Of a stretch of 64,000 nt of DNA, positions 16,830 to 26,386 are shown piece after piece (within the stretch, counting starts at the first letter, position 1; every line of letters begins with the position of its first letter). A program made the translations under genes and the position numbers. The notes under the pieces were generated by a model that worked only from the letters and a program-made list of their open reading frames with translations, was not told the DNA's origin and searched no databases. The stretch is from Niveispirillum sp943371025. GTDB taxonomy: Bacteria; Pseudomonadota; Alphaproteobacteria; Azospirillales; Azospirillaceae. The stretch is taken from assembly GCA_943371025.1 (NCBI GenBank), contig CALRTC020000002.1, forward strand, positions 291,337-355,336, in the 5' to 3' direction.

Positions 16830-18256
16830 GCTGCCTGCTCCTCTGTCAATCCGATGGCGGGGGGCCAGGCCATGGCCGGGTCGAAGGCGGTCAGGATGGC
16901 CTTCGCCTTGGTCAGGCTTTCCTGATATTCGGCTTCCGGGTCGCTGTCGGCGACGATGCCGCCACCGGCCTGCACCTGCACCCGGTCGCCGGCGATGGCG
17001 GCCGTGCGGATGACAATGGAACTGTCCATGGCCCCGTCCCAGCCGATCCACATCACCGACCCGCAATAGGCACCGCGCCGCGCCGGCTCCAGCTCATGAA
17101 TGATCTCCATGGCCCGGATCTTCGGCGCGCCCGTGATCGACCCGCCGGGAAAGCTGGCGCGCAACAGGTCAACGGGCCCCAGGCCCGGCTTCAACTGCGC
17201 CGTGACCACCGAGGTCAGGTGATGGACCGTGCGATAGCTTTCCAGCCCCCACAGGCTGGGCACCCTGACACTGCCGATGCGGGCCACGCGCGACAGGTCG
17301 TTGCGCAGCAGGTCGACGATCATCAGGTTTTCCGCCCGATCCTTCTCCGACGCCAGCAGTTCGGCGGCCAGTTCGCCATCGCGGGCGGGGTCGGCATGGC
17401 GAGGGCGGGTGCCCTTGATGGGGCGCGTCTCGATGGCGCCATCAGCGCTCAGCGACAGGAACCGTTCCGGCGATCCCGAGGCGATGGCCCGTCCGCCCCC
17501 AAGGTTCAGGAAGGCGGAAAAGGGGGCGGCCGTGCGCGGGCGCAGGCGGCGGTAGGCGTCCCAGGCGGTGACGCCGGGCCGCAGCCGGCCCAGGAACCGC
17601 TGGGTCATGTTGGCCTGATAGATGTCGCCCGCCCGGATGTAATCCAGGATGCGCGCCACCTTGGCCCGGTAGTCCGCGGGCGCCAGTTCGGCTTCCCAGC
17701 CGGGCCGGCGCAGCAGCCCGTCACCATGATCGCGGGCCAGCGCCGGGGCAGCCCGCAGCCGGTCGCGCAAGGCCCCGGCCAGACGCCGGGCCAGCGCCGG
17801 GCGGGCCGAGATATCCGCCTCCCGCTCCGCCCCCGACATCACCCAGCCTTCCCCCGTTTCGTGGTCCAGCACGGCCACCGTGTCACAAAGCCCGAAGGCC
17901 ATGTCGGGCAGGTCCAGGCCTGTGGCCTGCGGCGCCGGCAGCCGCTCCAGATACCGCCCCGCCTCATATCCGATGAAGCCGATGGCCCCGCCCGTGAAGG
18001 CGGGCAGGCCGGACAGGGACGGGCGCTTGAACGGGGCCAGGGCGCTTTCCAGGGCGATGAACGGGTCGGGGCCCGCCCCCGGCACCTCAATCCAGGCAAA
18101 GGGATCGGCGGCCAGGATGCTGTAGCGCGCGCGGCCGCCATCGGCCGCACCGCCATCCAGCAGCACGGAACCCTTCTGCCCCGCCAGCACGGCAAAGGCC
18201 GCCAGCGGGTCGGGCAGGGACAAAGGCAGGATATGGGGCAGGTCGGGCAGGCTCAT
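16826..18256 (-). CDS. pabB: Aminodeoxychorismate synthase component I
   Basis: This 476-residue enzyme converts chorismate, with ammonia from a glutaminase partner, to 4-amino-4-deoxychorismate. The chorismate-binding domain shows DIYQANMTQRF, GSPERFLSL, the lysine motif RPIKGTRPRH that separates PabB from anthranilate synthase, ENLMIVDLLRNDL, and FPGGSITGAPKIRAMEII. It is coupled to pabC; no pabA (glutamine amidotransferase) is nearby, so that subunit must be encoded elsewhere. The ATG at 18256 is chosen; a TTG at 18292 would add 12 residues, and neither has a clear ribosome site. Confidence 0.93.
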   Translation of the reverse strand: MSLPDLPHILPLSLPDPLAAFAVLAGQKGSVLLDGGAADGGRARYSILAADPFAWIEVPGAGPDPFIALESALAPFKRPSLSGLPAFTGGAIGFIGYEAGRYLERLPAPQATGLDLPDMAFGLCDTVAVLDHETGEGWVMSGAEREADISARPALARRLAGALRDRLRAAPALARDHGDGLLRRPGWEAELAPADYRAKVARILDYIRAGDIYQANMTQRFLGRLRPGVTAWDAYRRLRPRTAAPFSAFLNLGGGRAIASGSPERFLSLSADGAIETRPIKGTRPRHADPARDGELAAELLASEKDRAENLMIVDLLRNDLSRVARIGSVRVPSLWGLESYRTVHHLTSVVTAQLKPGLGPVDLLRASFPGGSITGAPKIRAMEIIHELEPARRGAYCGSVMWIGWDGAMDSSIVIRTAAIAGDRVQVQAGGGIVADSDPEAEYQESLTKAKAILTAFDPAMAWPPAIGLTEEQAA

Positions 18257-18469
18257 GCGCGACACGTTAGCCGCGGCGGCCCGCTTCAACAATGGGCAGC
18301 GTAGGGGGCCCTGACTTCAGGGCGGGTCGACACCATATCATGGCGGCCCGACCTCACCCGTGGCGGCTGCGATTCCCCCCGCCTCTATCGTAACGGGGTT
18401 GTTTCGCGGCTGGCCGAACGGGGATCAAGCGGTTAGTCTGGCATTCTTGAGTTCAATTCGGATTGGGTC

Positions 18470-20278
18470 ATGCGCATCATCCTGCGGGTTTTCGCCATCA
18501 TCGGCTTCCTGTCGGTGCTTATCGTCGCCGGTTTCATCGGCCTGGGCATTCATTTCGCCAACCGGGCGCCGAAGCTGCCGGACAGCATCGTGCTGGAACT
18601 GGACCTGGATCAGCCCCTGTCGGAGGCCCCGGCCAACGACCCCATCTCCGGCCTGCTGGGGGAAAAGAAGACGACGGTGGAGGATGTGGTGCGCACCCTG
18701 GCGCGCGCCACCAAGGATGACCGCGTGAAGGGCATCATCGCCCGCACCGGTGACGCCCGCTATTCCTTCGCCGTGACGCAGGAACTGCGCGACAGCATCG
18801 CCAAGCTGCGCAAATCCGGCCGCTTTGCCATCGCCCATGCCGAAAGCTTCGGCGAGGGCGGCAATGCCATGCAGCCCTATTACCTGTCGACCGCCTTCGA
18901 ACAGGTGTGGCTGCAGCCCATGGGCGATCTGGCCGTCACGGGCCTGCGCGCCGAAATGGCCTTCCTGCGCGGCACGCTGGACAAGCTGAAGGTGGAGCCG
19001 CAGTTCCGCAAGCGCGAGGAATACAAGTCCTTCGCGGAACAATATACGGAAACCGAACCCTCCCCGGCCAACCGGGAGGCGATGGATGCCCTGGTCGGCG
19101 ACCTGTTCAACCAGTGGGTCACCGATGTGGCCCAGGCCCGCGGTGTCAACGAGGCGGCCGTGCGCGCCGCCGTGGACAAGGCCCCGCTGCTGGACAAGGA
19201 CGCGGTGGAAGCCAAGCTGATCGACAAGCTGGCCTATTGGGACGAGGCGGTGGATTGGGCGCTGGACAAGGCCAAGACCGCTGGCGCCACGGGCAAGCCG
19301 GAACTGGTCGACCTGCATGATTACATGCGCTCGCCGCCGCCCGGCATCGACATGAATCTGGCTGACGCGCCCATGGTGGCCATCATCGTCGGCGAAGGCG
19401 CCATCATGCGCGGTGACAGCCAGTCCGACCCCTTCTCCGGGGACGAGGTGTTCGGCGCCGCCACCATCGCCGCCGCCTTTGACGAGGCGATCGAGAATGA
19501 CAAGGTCAAGGCCATCCTGTTCCGCGTGAACAGCCCCGGCGGCAGCGCCGTGGCATCGGAGGTGGTGCGCCGCAAGGTGCTGAAGGCCAAGGCGGCCGGC
19601 AAGCCCGTGGTCATCTCCATGGGCGCCGTTGCGGCGTCCGGCGGCTATTGGGTGTCGATGGGCGCGGACCGCATCGTGGCCCAGCCGGCCACGATCACCG
19701 GCTCCATCGGCGTCATCGCCGGCAAGATGGTGACGCGCGGCCTGACCGACATGGTGGGCGTGAATTTCGAGGCCATCGGCCGTGGTGCCAATGCGGGCAT
19801 GTGGTCGCCCAACACGCCCTTTACGCCGGAGCAGGAAGAACGTCTGAACGCCTTCCTGGACTCAACCTACGCCACCTTCACCCAGGGTGTGGCCGCGGGG
19901 CGCAACCTGCCGCTGGACAAGGTGAAGCAGATCGCCAAGGGCCGCGTCTATACGGGCCGCCAGGCCCTGGAACTGGGGCTGGTGGACAAGCTGGGCGGCT
20001 ATGTGACCGCCATGGGCGAAGTGCGGTCGCTGCTGAAGCTGGCCGAAGATGCGCCTGTGACGGCCATCCGCCTGCCGCACAAGCGGTCGCAGTTCGAGGT
20101 GCTGATGAACCTGCTGTCGGGGGATACCCGCGTGTCGCTGACCGATGCCATGGCTGCGCGTGTCACGGCCCGTACGCTGGCCCCGCTGAAGCCCGCCATG
20201 ACCACCCTGGCGCCCTATCTGCATGCCAACCAGGAAATGTCCGCCGCCATGCCGCCGATGGTGGCGCACGGGTTCTGA
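18470..20278 (+). CDS. sppA: Signal peptide peptidase SppA, long (67K) type
   Basis: This 602-residue inner-membrane serine protease degrades cleaved signal peptides in the periplasm. One N-terminal transmembrane helix (VFAIIGFLSVLIVAGFIG, about residues 7-24) is followed by two tandem S49 domains, as in E. coli SppA. The catalytic Ser is in SMGAVAASGGYW (C-terminal domain) and the general-base Lys is in KREEYKSFAEQY (N-terminal domain); both are present. Length and spacing are normal. It ends just before a strong terminator shared with the convergent GGDEF gene. Confidence 0.95.
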   Translation: MRIILRVFAIIGFLSVLIVAGFIGLGIHFANRAPKLPDSIVLELDLDQPLSEAPANDPISGLLGEKKTTVEDVVRTLARATKDDRVKGIIARTGDARYSFAVTQELRDSIAKLRKSGRFAIAHAESFGEGGNAMQPYYLSTAFEQVWLQPMGDLAVTGLRAEMAFLRGTLDKLKVEPQFRKREEYKSFAEQYTETEPSPANREAMDALVGDLFNQWVTDVAQARGVNEAAVRAAVDKAPLLDKDAVEAKLIDKLAYWDEAVDWALDKAKTAGATGKPELVDLHDYMRSPPPGIDMNLADAPMVAIIVGEGAIMRGDSQSDPFSGDEVFGAATIAAAFDEAIENDKVKAILFRVNSPGGSAVASEVVRRKVLKAKAAGKPVVISMGAVAASGGYWVSMGADRIVAQPATITGSIGVIAGKMVTRGLTDMVGVNFEAIGRGANAGMWSPNTPFTPEQEERLNAFLDSTYATFTQGVAAGRNLPLDKVKQIAKGRVYTGRQALELGLVDKLGGYVTAMGEVRSLLKLAEDAPVTAIRLPHKRSQFEVLMNLLSGDTRVSLTDAMAARVTARTLAPLKPAMTTLAPYLHANQEMSAAMPPMVAHGF

Positions 20279-20308
20279 TCAAGGACAGTGCTGGAGACGA
20301 TCTGTTCA

Positions 20309-20345
20309 GGCCCCGGCAGCGATGCCGGGGCCTGTTTTCTTTCAT
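20309..20345 (+). terminator. Rho-independent terminator of sppA
   Basis: A perfect stem GGCCCCGGCA / TGCCGGGGCC (20309-20318 with 20323-20332), GCGA loop, then TGTTTTCTTTC. The stem may also protect the end of the convergent gene. Confidence 0.88.
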
Positions 20346-20357
20346 TCCATGCAGGCT

Positions 20358-21992
20358 TCAGGCCAGCACAACGCGGTTGCGGCCTTCCAGTTTCGCGGCA
20401 TAGAGCGCGCGGTCGGCGCGGACCAGCAGCTGGTCCAGGCTTTCCCCGGACCGCAGGGCGGCGGCGCCGATGCTGACGGTCAGGTGGCGGCCATTGATGG
20501 CATCATTGCCGCTGCCCTCCACGGCGCTGCGCAGCCGCTCCGCCGCCAGGGCGGCCCCACCCGCATCGGTGTCGGGCAGCAGCACGGCAAACTCCTCCCC
20601 GCCTACACGGCCCATGGCATCCTGGTTGCGCAGCACGCCATGGCAGGCGTTGCAGAACAAGGTCAGGCTGCTGTCGCCCGCCGCATGGCCGAACTGGTCG
20701 TTGATGGCCTTGAAATGGTCGATATCCATCATCAGCAGCGACAGGGATGCGCCTGTCATGCCCGATCGGTGCCGTTCCGCCTCCGCCAGATCCATGAAGG
20801 CACGGCGGTTCAGCAGGCCGGTCAGGGGGTCGATACTGGCCAACTCGCGGAAATGCGTTTCCAGGCGCGCCCGCTCGGCCACCTCGGCCCGCAAACGCTG
20901 GTTCAGTCGGCGAAAGCGGGCCAGAACCAGGGCCACTGCCATTATCAGGACCAGCAACCCGGCCACGATGGCATAGAACCAGGTCAGATCTGGGCGCTGC
21001 TCGGGATTGTAGAGGAAGTCCGACAGGTCGAAATCACGCGGCATCAGGCCGGCCGCCGCGAAGCCCTCAGCGATATGGCGCCACCGGCCTGCATGCATAT
21101 ATCCGATCTCGACCATGTCGGGGATCATCAGCCGGGACATCTCCTCCGCCTCAAACGCCAGACGGGAGCGTTCCAGATGGGGCGCGTACCGGTCGAGGAT
21201 CAGGTTGATGGCAACGCCCGGGTCGGCCAGTGCCGCCCGCCAGCCACGCAGGCTGGCCGCGCGGAAGGCGGCGACCACGGCCGGTGCCTCATGCACCAGC
21301 CGTTCGCTGGTGAAGATCGTATCACCATAGAAATCGATGCCGGCTGACCGCGGCGAAATCACCTGATAGGGAATGCCGACGACCCGCAGGTCGTAGGGTT
21401 CGCTGGTGGTATAGGCGGTCATGGCATCGACTTCGCCCCGGGCCAGCGGCTCCACCGACCCGTCATGGGGCAGGATGGTCAAGGCCGAGACCGGCACATG
21501 TTCCACCGCGAGATAAGCCAGCAGCTCGTCGGCATGGGTTTCCAGCATCAGCCGGTGGCCGGGCAGGTCATGCACATGCGACGGTCCCGTATCACGGCGG
21601 GTCAACAGCACGAAGGGTGAATGCTGCAACAGGGCCGCGATGGCCACAACGGGCTTTCCCCGCGCCCGTTCGACCAGCAGACCGGCGCTGCCAATGCCGA
21701 AATCCGCCTGGCCCGCGGTCACGCGTGCAACGGCATCAACCGTCGGCCCGCCCTCGATGATCTGCACATCCAGGCCGGCTTCGCGGTAATAGCCGCGCTC
21801 CAGCGCCATATAGAAGCCGGCCCCCTGGAACTGATGGGTCCATTTCAGCTGAAGCCTGACAGGGGTCAGATGGCCGGAATCGGCCCCCTGCGCCAGGGCG
21901 GGGAACGACAGGGTCAGCAGCAACCAGGCCAGCAGCCGGCAGGCCATGACAAAGCAACCGGCATACGCCGGAACACGCATCCCTGTACGCAT
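20358..21992 (-). CDS. Diguanylate cyclase with periplasmic THI5/NMT1-like sensor domain
   Basis: This 544-residue membrane protein has a signal/anchor helix near the N-terminus (LLAWLLLTLSFPALAQG). A substrate-binding domain of the NMT1/THI5 type follows (VRLQLKWTHQFQGAGFYMALERGYYREAGLDV, about residues 45-330), resembling the pyrimidine-precursor and nitrate/sulfonate binding proteins. A transmembrane helix (FYAIVAGLLVLIMAVALVLA, about 350) leads into a C-terminal GGDEF domain with an intact GGEEF site and a DxxTGLLNRR start. It should make cyclic di-GMP in response to a bound small molecule. The start is uncertain (ATG at 21992 or 21980; weak ribosome sites). Confidence 0.88.
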   Translation of the reverse strand: MRTGMRVPAYAGCFVMACRLLAWLLLTLSFPALAQGADSGHLTPVRLQLKWTHQFQGAGFYMALERGYYREAGLDVQIIEGGPTVDAVARVTAGQADFGIGSAGLLVERARGKPVVAIAALLQHSPFVLLTRRDTGPSHVHDLPGHRLMLETHADELLAYLAVEHVPVSALTILPHDGSVEPLARGEVDAMTAYTTSEPYDLRVVGIPYQVISPRSAGIDFYGDTIFTSERLVHEAPAVVAAFRAASLRGWRAALADPGVAINLILDRYAPHLERSRLAFEAEEMSRLMIPDMVEIGYMHAGRWRHIAEGFAAAGLMPRDFDLSDFLYNPEQRPDLTWFYAIVAGLLVLIMAVALVLARFRRLNQRLRAEVAERARLETHFRELASIDPLTGLLNRRAFMDLAEAERHRSGMTGASLSLLMMDIDHFKAINDQFGHAAGDSSLTLFCNACHGVLRNQDAMGRVGGEEFAVLLPDTDAGGAALAAERLRSAVEGSGNDAINGRHLTVSIGAAALRSGESLDQLLVRADRALYAAKLEGRNRVVLA

Positions 21993-22068
21993 CAACGCCC
22001 CGCGGAGATTTCCGTCCAGGATATAACAGGAAAGACATAACGCCCCCGCCCCAACTTGGCGCAAAAGG

Positions 22069-22572
22069 TTATGTCCCCTCCGGATCCATCAGGCCCGCCG
22101 GCTCGGCCTTGTCGGGGTCGGGCTTGCCCATCACCTCGGTGCCCCAGTCGGCCACCAGCAGGCTGCGCCGCTCCTCCAGCTCCCTGATCCGGCTCTGGTT
22201 GCGCAGGGTGATGAAGGCCGCGACGATCTGGGGGATGAAAAAATACATCAGCCAGCCGATGGCCGCCGCGCCGAACATGATCAGCCAGGAGCCGGGGTCG
22301 GCCAGCATGCGCAGCGTCACCGCCATTTCGTGCCCCCGCTGCCACAGCCGGACCACGAAGGGGGCGACACCGCACAGGTTCATGGCCCCCACGGTGATGG
22401 CGGCCGACTTCTCCGGGTCGCGGTCGATCAGATAAGCAACAAAGGTGGGCGCCAGCCCGGCCAGGACCAGTACACTGGTCGGCATCATCATCAGCCCGGC
22501 CGGCGCCAGCAGCACCAGCAGCATGATGGCTCCACCGCCACCGCTGTTCCGCTGCCGTCCGCGTGCGCTCAT
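22069..22572 (-). CDS. Small membrane protein, partner of the upstream pseudokinase
   Basis: This 167-residue protein has about four hydrophobic segments: residues 16-32, 33-48, 60-75 and 92-118. The last, SWLIMFGAAAIGWLMYFFIPQIVAAFI, reads as one or two helices. A cytosolic coiled-coil-like tail follows (LRNQSRIRELEERRSLLVADWG). I do not recognise a characterised family. Its start overlaps the stop of the pseudokinase gene by 4 bases (22569-22572), so the two are translated together and probably form a complex. A membrane docking role is inferred. Confidence 0.7.
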   Translation of the reverse strand: MSARGRQRNSGGGGAIMLLVLLAPAGLMMMPTSVLVLAGLAPTFVAYLIDRDPEKSAAITVGAMNLCGVAPFVVRLWQRGHEMAVTLRMLADPGSWLIMFGAAAIGWLMYFFIPQIVAAFITLRNQSRIRELEERRSLLVADWGTEVMGKPDPDKAEPAGLMDPEGT

Positions 22573-24692
22573 GCCATCCTCAACATGTAGATGACCGTGC
22601 CGACCATGGTCAGCCCGGCGATGATGGAGGTGATGATTGCGGCGACCTGCCGGCCTGTGCCGTCGGCCATGCCGACCTTGTCGCCGCTGGCCTGACGCAG
22701 GCGCTCGATCTGCCGCGTCAGGCTCTCATACTGGCGCATGGCGGCCAGGAACCCTTTGTCATCGGCGCGGACGGCATCGATATTGTCAACGATGCGCACC
22801 AGCCCGTCCAGCACGCCATCCTTGGCGACCTGGGTCACCTCCGCCTTGATGCGTTCCCGCGTCTCACGGTTCTTGAACCGCTTGAACACGGGTTCCATCA
22901 GGGCGACCAGCCAGCCGCACAGGTTGGGCACGCGGGCGGGACCGAAGCGATTCTGCACATCGGCCAGCACGGTGATCAGGGCGATCATGCGCCGGGCCGG
23001 GTCGTGCGGGTTGGACAGCGGCACCAGCAGCCGGTCGTTCAGCTTCTTGTGATGGGTGGTGATGAAGGCGGCCACATGGCGGTCCATCGGGTCGCGCCCC
23101 CGCGTGGGCCGGGTGGCCAGATGATCCAGGGCCATCAACAGCTCGGCCATGGTCAGCACATAATAGTCGCGCAGCTGCGGTGACAGGCAGGGGCAGGCCG
23201 GCGCCATCTCATAGACGATGCGTTCGATACCGAAACCCATGCCGACATGTTCCAGCAGGGCCCGGTACCCGTCATACGCCTGGACCATGGGTACATATTC
23301 GGGACGGAATTCATGCTGACAGTTCACCCAGAAATGGGGGAACTGCGCCAGGATGAATTCGGCGAATGGCTGCGGCGACCGGTTCTGCCACATGGCCTCG
23401 GCCAGCGCCGGTCCCAGACCGTCGGGCAGGACGGAAAGGCCGCGATAGCGGATGGGCGCAGGCGGGTCCAACGCGATGGATACGCGTGTGACCACCTTGT
23501 CTTCCTGGCTGGCACCGCGACCGCCCGCCGCGGCAGAGGTGATGGCGGCCTGCATGGCCTCGGCCCGCGCCTCGTCGCCGACGGAACGGCGCACCCATTT
23601 TTCCACATCCCCGCGCTCGATGACGCTGGCAGCGGCGGCACTGTTCCGCGACAGGGCGCGAGACAGTGCCCGGCAATGCATCAGTTCCTCACCCTGGAAC
23701 TCGAACGGGCGCGCGCCACGGCGCGGTATCTGGGGCTGTTTGGGTGACAGTCGCCTGCCTTGCAGCCACAGATCCAGGTCCGACAGCGACCAGCGCTGGC
23801 GTGGATCATCCGTCATCAGGCCGCGCAGCGGTTCCGTCAGGCTTTGCGGCAAGCGAATCTGGCTGGTCAGGGCCGGATAGGTGCCCCGGTCCATCTTCAG
23901 CTTCAAGATCGCATCATCATCCAGATCAACCAGCGGGTTGCGGCCCAGATGCATGACCAGCAGCGACACCCCCAGGGCGTAGAGATCGTCGCCAATGGTG
24001 CCGGGGCCGCGACCGGACGGCTGGGCCATGCCGCGCTCGATCGTTTCCACCAGGATGGGTTGGCCAAATCCCATGGGCGCGGAAAGACAGTCGCCGATGA
24101 TCAGATTGGGTGTGGCCGGGTCCTTGTAGAACAGGTTGGTCGGCCGGATGCCGCCGCAGGTGAAGCCGCGCGCATTCATCTCCCGCAGCGCGAACAGCAG
24201 GCTGGGCATGATGGTGCGGACGATCAGGTCGTCGCTCACCGGGTCGCGGTTCTCGCTCAGGTCCTGCATGGCCCGGCGTCCACCGGGGCGCTCGTAGATC
24301 AGGACGAAGCGCTTGCGCCCCTCGGCCGTCCAATCGACGGTACCCCAGTCCAGCAGGCGCATGACATTGGGGTTCTCCACCGTCCGGAACGTGCCCATCA
24401 CATCGATGCGGGCGGGCACCGGCTGGTCGGTGACGATGGCGAAGGCCTCTGTCCGCCGGTCGCGTGTCAGGCGGGCGGCGAATGCCGCGCCGCCGGGCGA
24501 ATCCAGTGCTGGCAGGGGTGTCCCGGGCATGATCTCGCAGCGCCCACCCAGGTCGACGGGCGCCCCGGACAGAACCTCCGCCAGACCGGACCGGACGGGG
24601 CCGGTCGGCTGTTCATCTGTGGCGGCGCTGCTGGCCATGGGGGTATCGAACTCCGTCTGCGGGGGCGGTGTGGGGAACCGCGCGGCGATCAT
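22569..24692 (-). CDS. Membrane-anchored protein pseudokinase
   Basis: This 707-residue protein has a Ser/Thr-kinase-like fold at about residues 45-325. The fold shows in the helix MPSLLFALREMNARGF, the loop GIRPTNLF where kinases have HRDxKPxN, IIGDC in place of the DFG strand, and DDLYALGVSLLVM for subdomain IX. The catalytic HRD is CGG and the VAIK lysine is absent (FAIVTD), so it should not transfer phosphate. About 350 residues of unfamiliar alpha-helical sequence follow, then one C-terminal helix (IITSIIAGLTMVGTVIYML). It probably acts as a scaffold or nucleotide-sensing regulator. It is coupled to the small membrane protein downstream. The start is chosen at the ATG at 24692; a TTG (24716) and an ATG (24638) are alternatives. 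Confidence 0.75.
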   Translation of the reverse strand: MIAARFPTPPPQTEFDTPMASSAATDEQPTGPVRSGLAEVLSGAPVDLGGRCEIMPGTPLPALDSPGGAAFAARLTRDRRTEAFAIVTDQPVPARIDVMGTFRTVENPNVMRLLDWGTVDWTAEGRKRFVLIYERPGGRRAMQDLSENRDPVSDDLIVRTIMPSLLFALREMNARGFTCGGIRPTNLFYKDPATPNLIIGDCLSAPMGFGQPILVETIERGMAQPSGRGPGTIGDDLYALGVSLLVMHLGRNPLVDLDDDAILKLKMDRGTYPALTSQIRLPQSLTEPLRGLMTDDPRQRWSLSDLDLWLQGRRLSPKQPQIPRRGARPFEFQGEELMHCRALSRALSRNSAAAASVIERGDVEKWVRRSVGDEARAEAMQAAITSAAAGGRGASQEDKVVTRVSIALDPPAPIRYRGLSVLPDGLGPALAEAMWQNRSPQPFAEFILAQFPHFWVNCQHEFRPEYVPMVQAYDGYRALLEHVGMGFGIERIVYEMAPACPCLSPQLRDYYVLTMAELLMALDHLATRPTRGRDPMDRHVAAFITTHHKKLNDRLLVPLSNPHDPARRMIALITVLADVQNRFGPARVPNLCGWLVALMEPVFKRFKNRETRERIKAEVTQVAKDGVLDGLVRIVDNIDAVRADDKGFLAAMRQYESLTRQIERLRQASGDKVGMADGTGRQVAAIITSIIAGLTMVGTVIYMLRMA

Positions 24693-24761
24693 CGCAAACC
24701 GCTCGCGTTTGCACAATGCCAGCCAAAAGAGGCATGTCCATTACCCGAATGTTCGGGTCGA

Positions 24762-26093
24762 TCACTCGCGATGGCGCAAATCCAGGATCCGCGCAGCGCA
24801 AAGGGGGCGGAAATAAAAGAAGCCCTGGCCATAATCACAGCCCGCGGCCGCCACCGCCACCAGTTGACGCAGATGCTCGATCCCTTCCACCACGGTCCGC
24901 ATGCCCAGATGGTGGGCCAGTTCGGTGATGAAGCGGATGATGGACGCTTGCCGTTCATTGCGCAGGATATTGTCGACGAAGCTCTTGTCGATCTTCAGGG
25001 TCGTGACCGGACAATCGACCAGCATGGACAGGCCCGAATGATCGCGGCCGAAATCATCGATCGCGATGCCGAAGCCCGCCTGGCGGATGCGCCGGACCTC
25101 GGCCATGGCGGCGGCATCGGTCAGCAGCCCCTCCGTGATCTCCAGTTCCACCCGCGCGCGGTCCAGCCGCAGGCGCTGGCATTCATCGGTCAGGATGTCC
25201 AGGACCGGCGTGGTGCAGGGATCCGCGTGCAGCTGCACGGGGGAAATGTTGATGGACATGGCGATGTCCTGCCCCTTCTCGCGCCATGCGGCCTGCTGGC
25301 GCAGGGACTCCCGGATCAGCCATTCGCCGATGGGCACGATGGCACGGGTCTGTTCGGCCACCGGGATGAACTCCGACGGCCCCACCTTGCCCAGTTCCGG
25401 GTGGTTCCAGCGCATCAGCGCCTCCACCCCCATGACAAGGCCCGTCTGGATGTCGATCTTCGGCTGGTAGAGCAGGGACAGGCCACCGCCGCCCCGGCTG
25501 GTCCACAACCCATCCTCAATGGCGCGGCTGCGGGCCAGACGATTACGCAGGTCCGCGGCGAACAGCCCGACCGTGCGGTTGCCGGCAACGGCATCGCTGC
25601 GGGCGATGCGTGCGGCCATCACCAGCATGTCCATGTTCTCGGCGGCGTCCGGATAGGCGGCGACGCCGCAGGTGATGGACAGGTGGAAGGAAGTCCGGGC
25701 GAGGACGAGGGGCGCCTCCAGCACCCGCAGCAGGGTCGAGAGGTCACTTTCCCCCTGTGGCAGCAAAGCGGCGAAACGTTCGCTGTCGAAGCGAGCCAGT
25801 AACGCATCGCTGCCGAAGGCCAGTTCCAGGCGGCGACGGATGGCGTTCAGCAGTTCCAGGGCGGATTCGAAGTCCAGGCGTGACACCAGCCCTTCGTAAT
25901 TCCTGATTTCGATGAACACCACATGCGGGCGATCGCCCGCCGCCACCATCAGCGGCAGCAGCCGGTTGCCTTCCTTGATAAAGCCGTTCTTGTTGTACAG
26001 CCCGGTCATCGGGTCCCGCAGCAATGTCGGCGCGTCGGTAGCCACGCTGGACAGCGCGTGCTTGATGGCGTCATAGCTGTCGATGGCCGACAT
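24762..26093 (-). CDS. EAL-domain cyclic di-GMP phosphodiesterase with degenerate GGDEF
   Basis: A 443-residue cytosolic protein. The N-terminal GGDEF-like domain (about 25-180) keeps the fold (DPMTGLYNKNGF) but reads FDSERF in place of GGDEF, so it should not make cyclic di-GMP. The C-terminal EAL domain (about 190-440) is complete: GVEALMRW, SINISPVQL, ELEITEGLL, IDDFGRDHS, LKIDKSF, VVEGIE and GCDYGQGFFYFRP. It should hydrolyse cyclic di-GMP. A close paralogue of identical length and design lies just upstream on the same strand, so this is a tandem duplication that has diverged. Confidence 0.88.
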   Translation of the reverse strand: MSAIDSYDAIKHALSSVATDAPTLLRDPMTGLYNKNGFIKEGNRLLPLMVAAGDRPHVVFIEIRNYEGLVSRLDFESALELLNAIRRRLELAFGSDALLARFDSERFAALLPQGESDLSTLLRVLEAPLVLARTSFHLSITCGVAAYPDAAENMDMLVMAARIARSDAVAGNRTVGLFAADLRNRLARSRAIEDGLWTSRGGGGLSLLYQPKIDIQTGLVMGVEALMRWNHPELGKVGPSEFIPVAEQTRAIVPIGEWLIRESLRQQAAWREKGQDIAMSINISPVQLHADPCTTPVLDILTDECQRLRLDRARVELEITEGLLTDAAAMAEVRRIRQAGFGIAIDDFGRDHSGLSMLVDCPVTTLKIDKSFVDNILRNERQASIIRFITELAHHLGMRTVVEGIEHLRQLVAVAAAGCDYGQGFFYFRPLCAARILDLRHRE

Positions 26094-26386
26094 GGTTCAC
26101 CCGATCTCGTATGAGGCGGATTTTGACAAGAATTTATGTAATTACTAGTTATACGAAAGGATGTGATGGTGATTCAGGGAGATGCAATCGATTCAATTTA
26201 ATGGTTAATCAATAATTAATATTATTGTCGTGACAAAAAATTAAAATTAACCTTTGGGTAATCTCGTGCAATTCTCGAAACGAAGGTAAGTTTTAGGTGT
26301 GGATGCGCCGATTGACCGCCGTAAATCCCATTGGCGGTCAGTGACAGGAGGCAGCTTGGATGTGCAGGCGCCGATCCACGCCCGGA
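26094..26386. other. AT-rich regulatory gap between the two EAL genes
   Basis: The first half (about 26120-26295) is very AT-rich (TTAATGGTTAATCAATAATTAATATTATTG) in an otherwise GC-rich region and probably holds the promoter of the downstream EAL gene. A hairpin at 26313-26340 (8-bp stem TGACCGCC/GGCGGTCA, 12-base loop, no T-run) may end the upstream gene's transcript. No gene is seen. Confidence 0.5.

Noticed and set aside
26313..26340. Hairpin TGACCGCC/GGCGGTCA as a rho-independent terminator
   Set aside because: The loop is long (12 bases) and no T-run follows on the minus strand.
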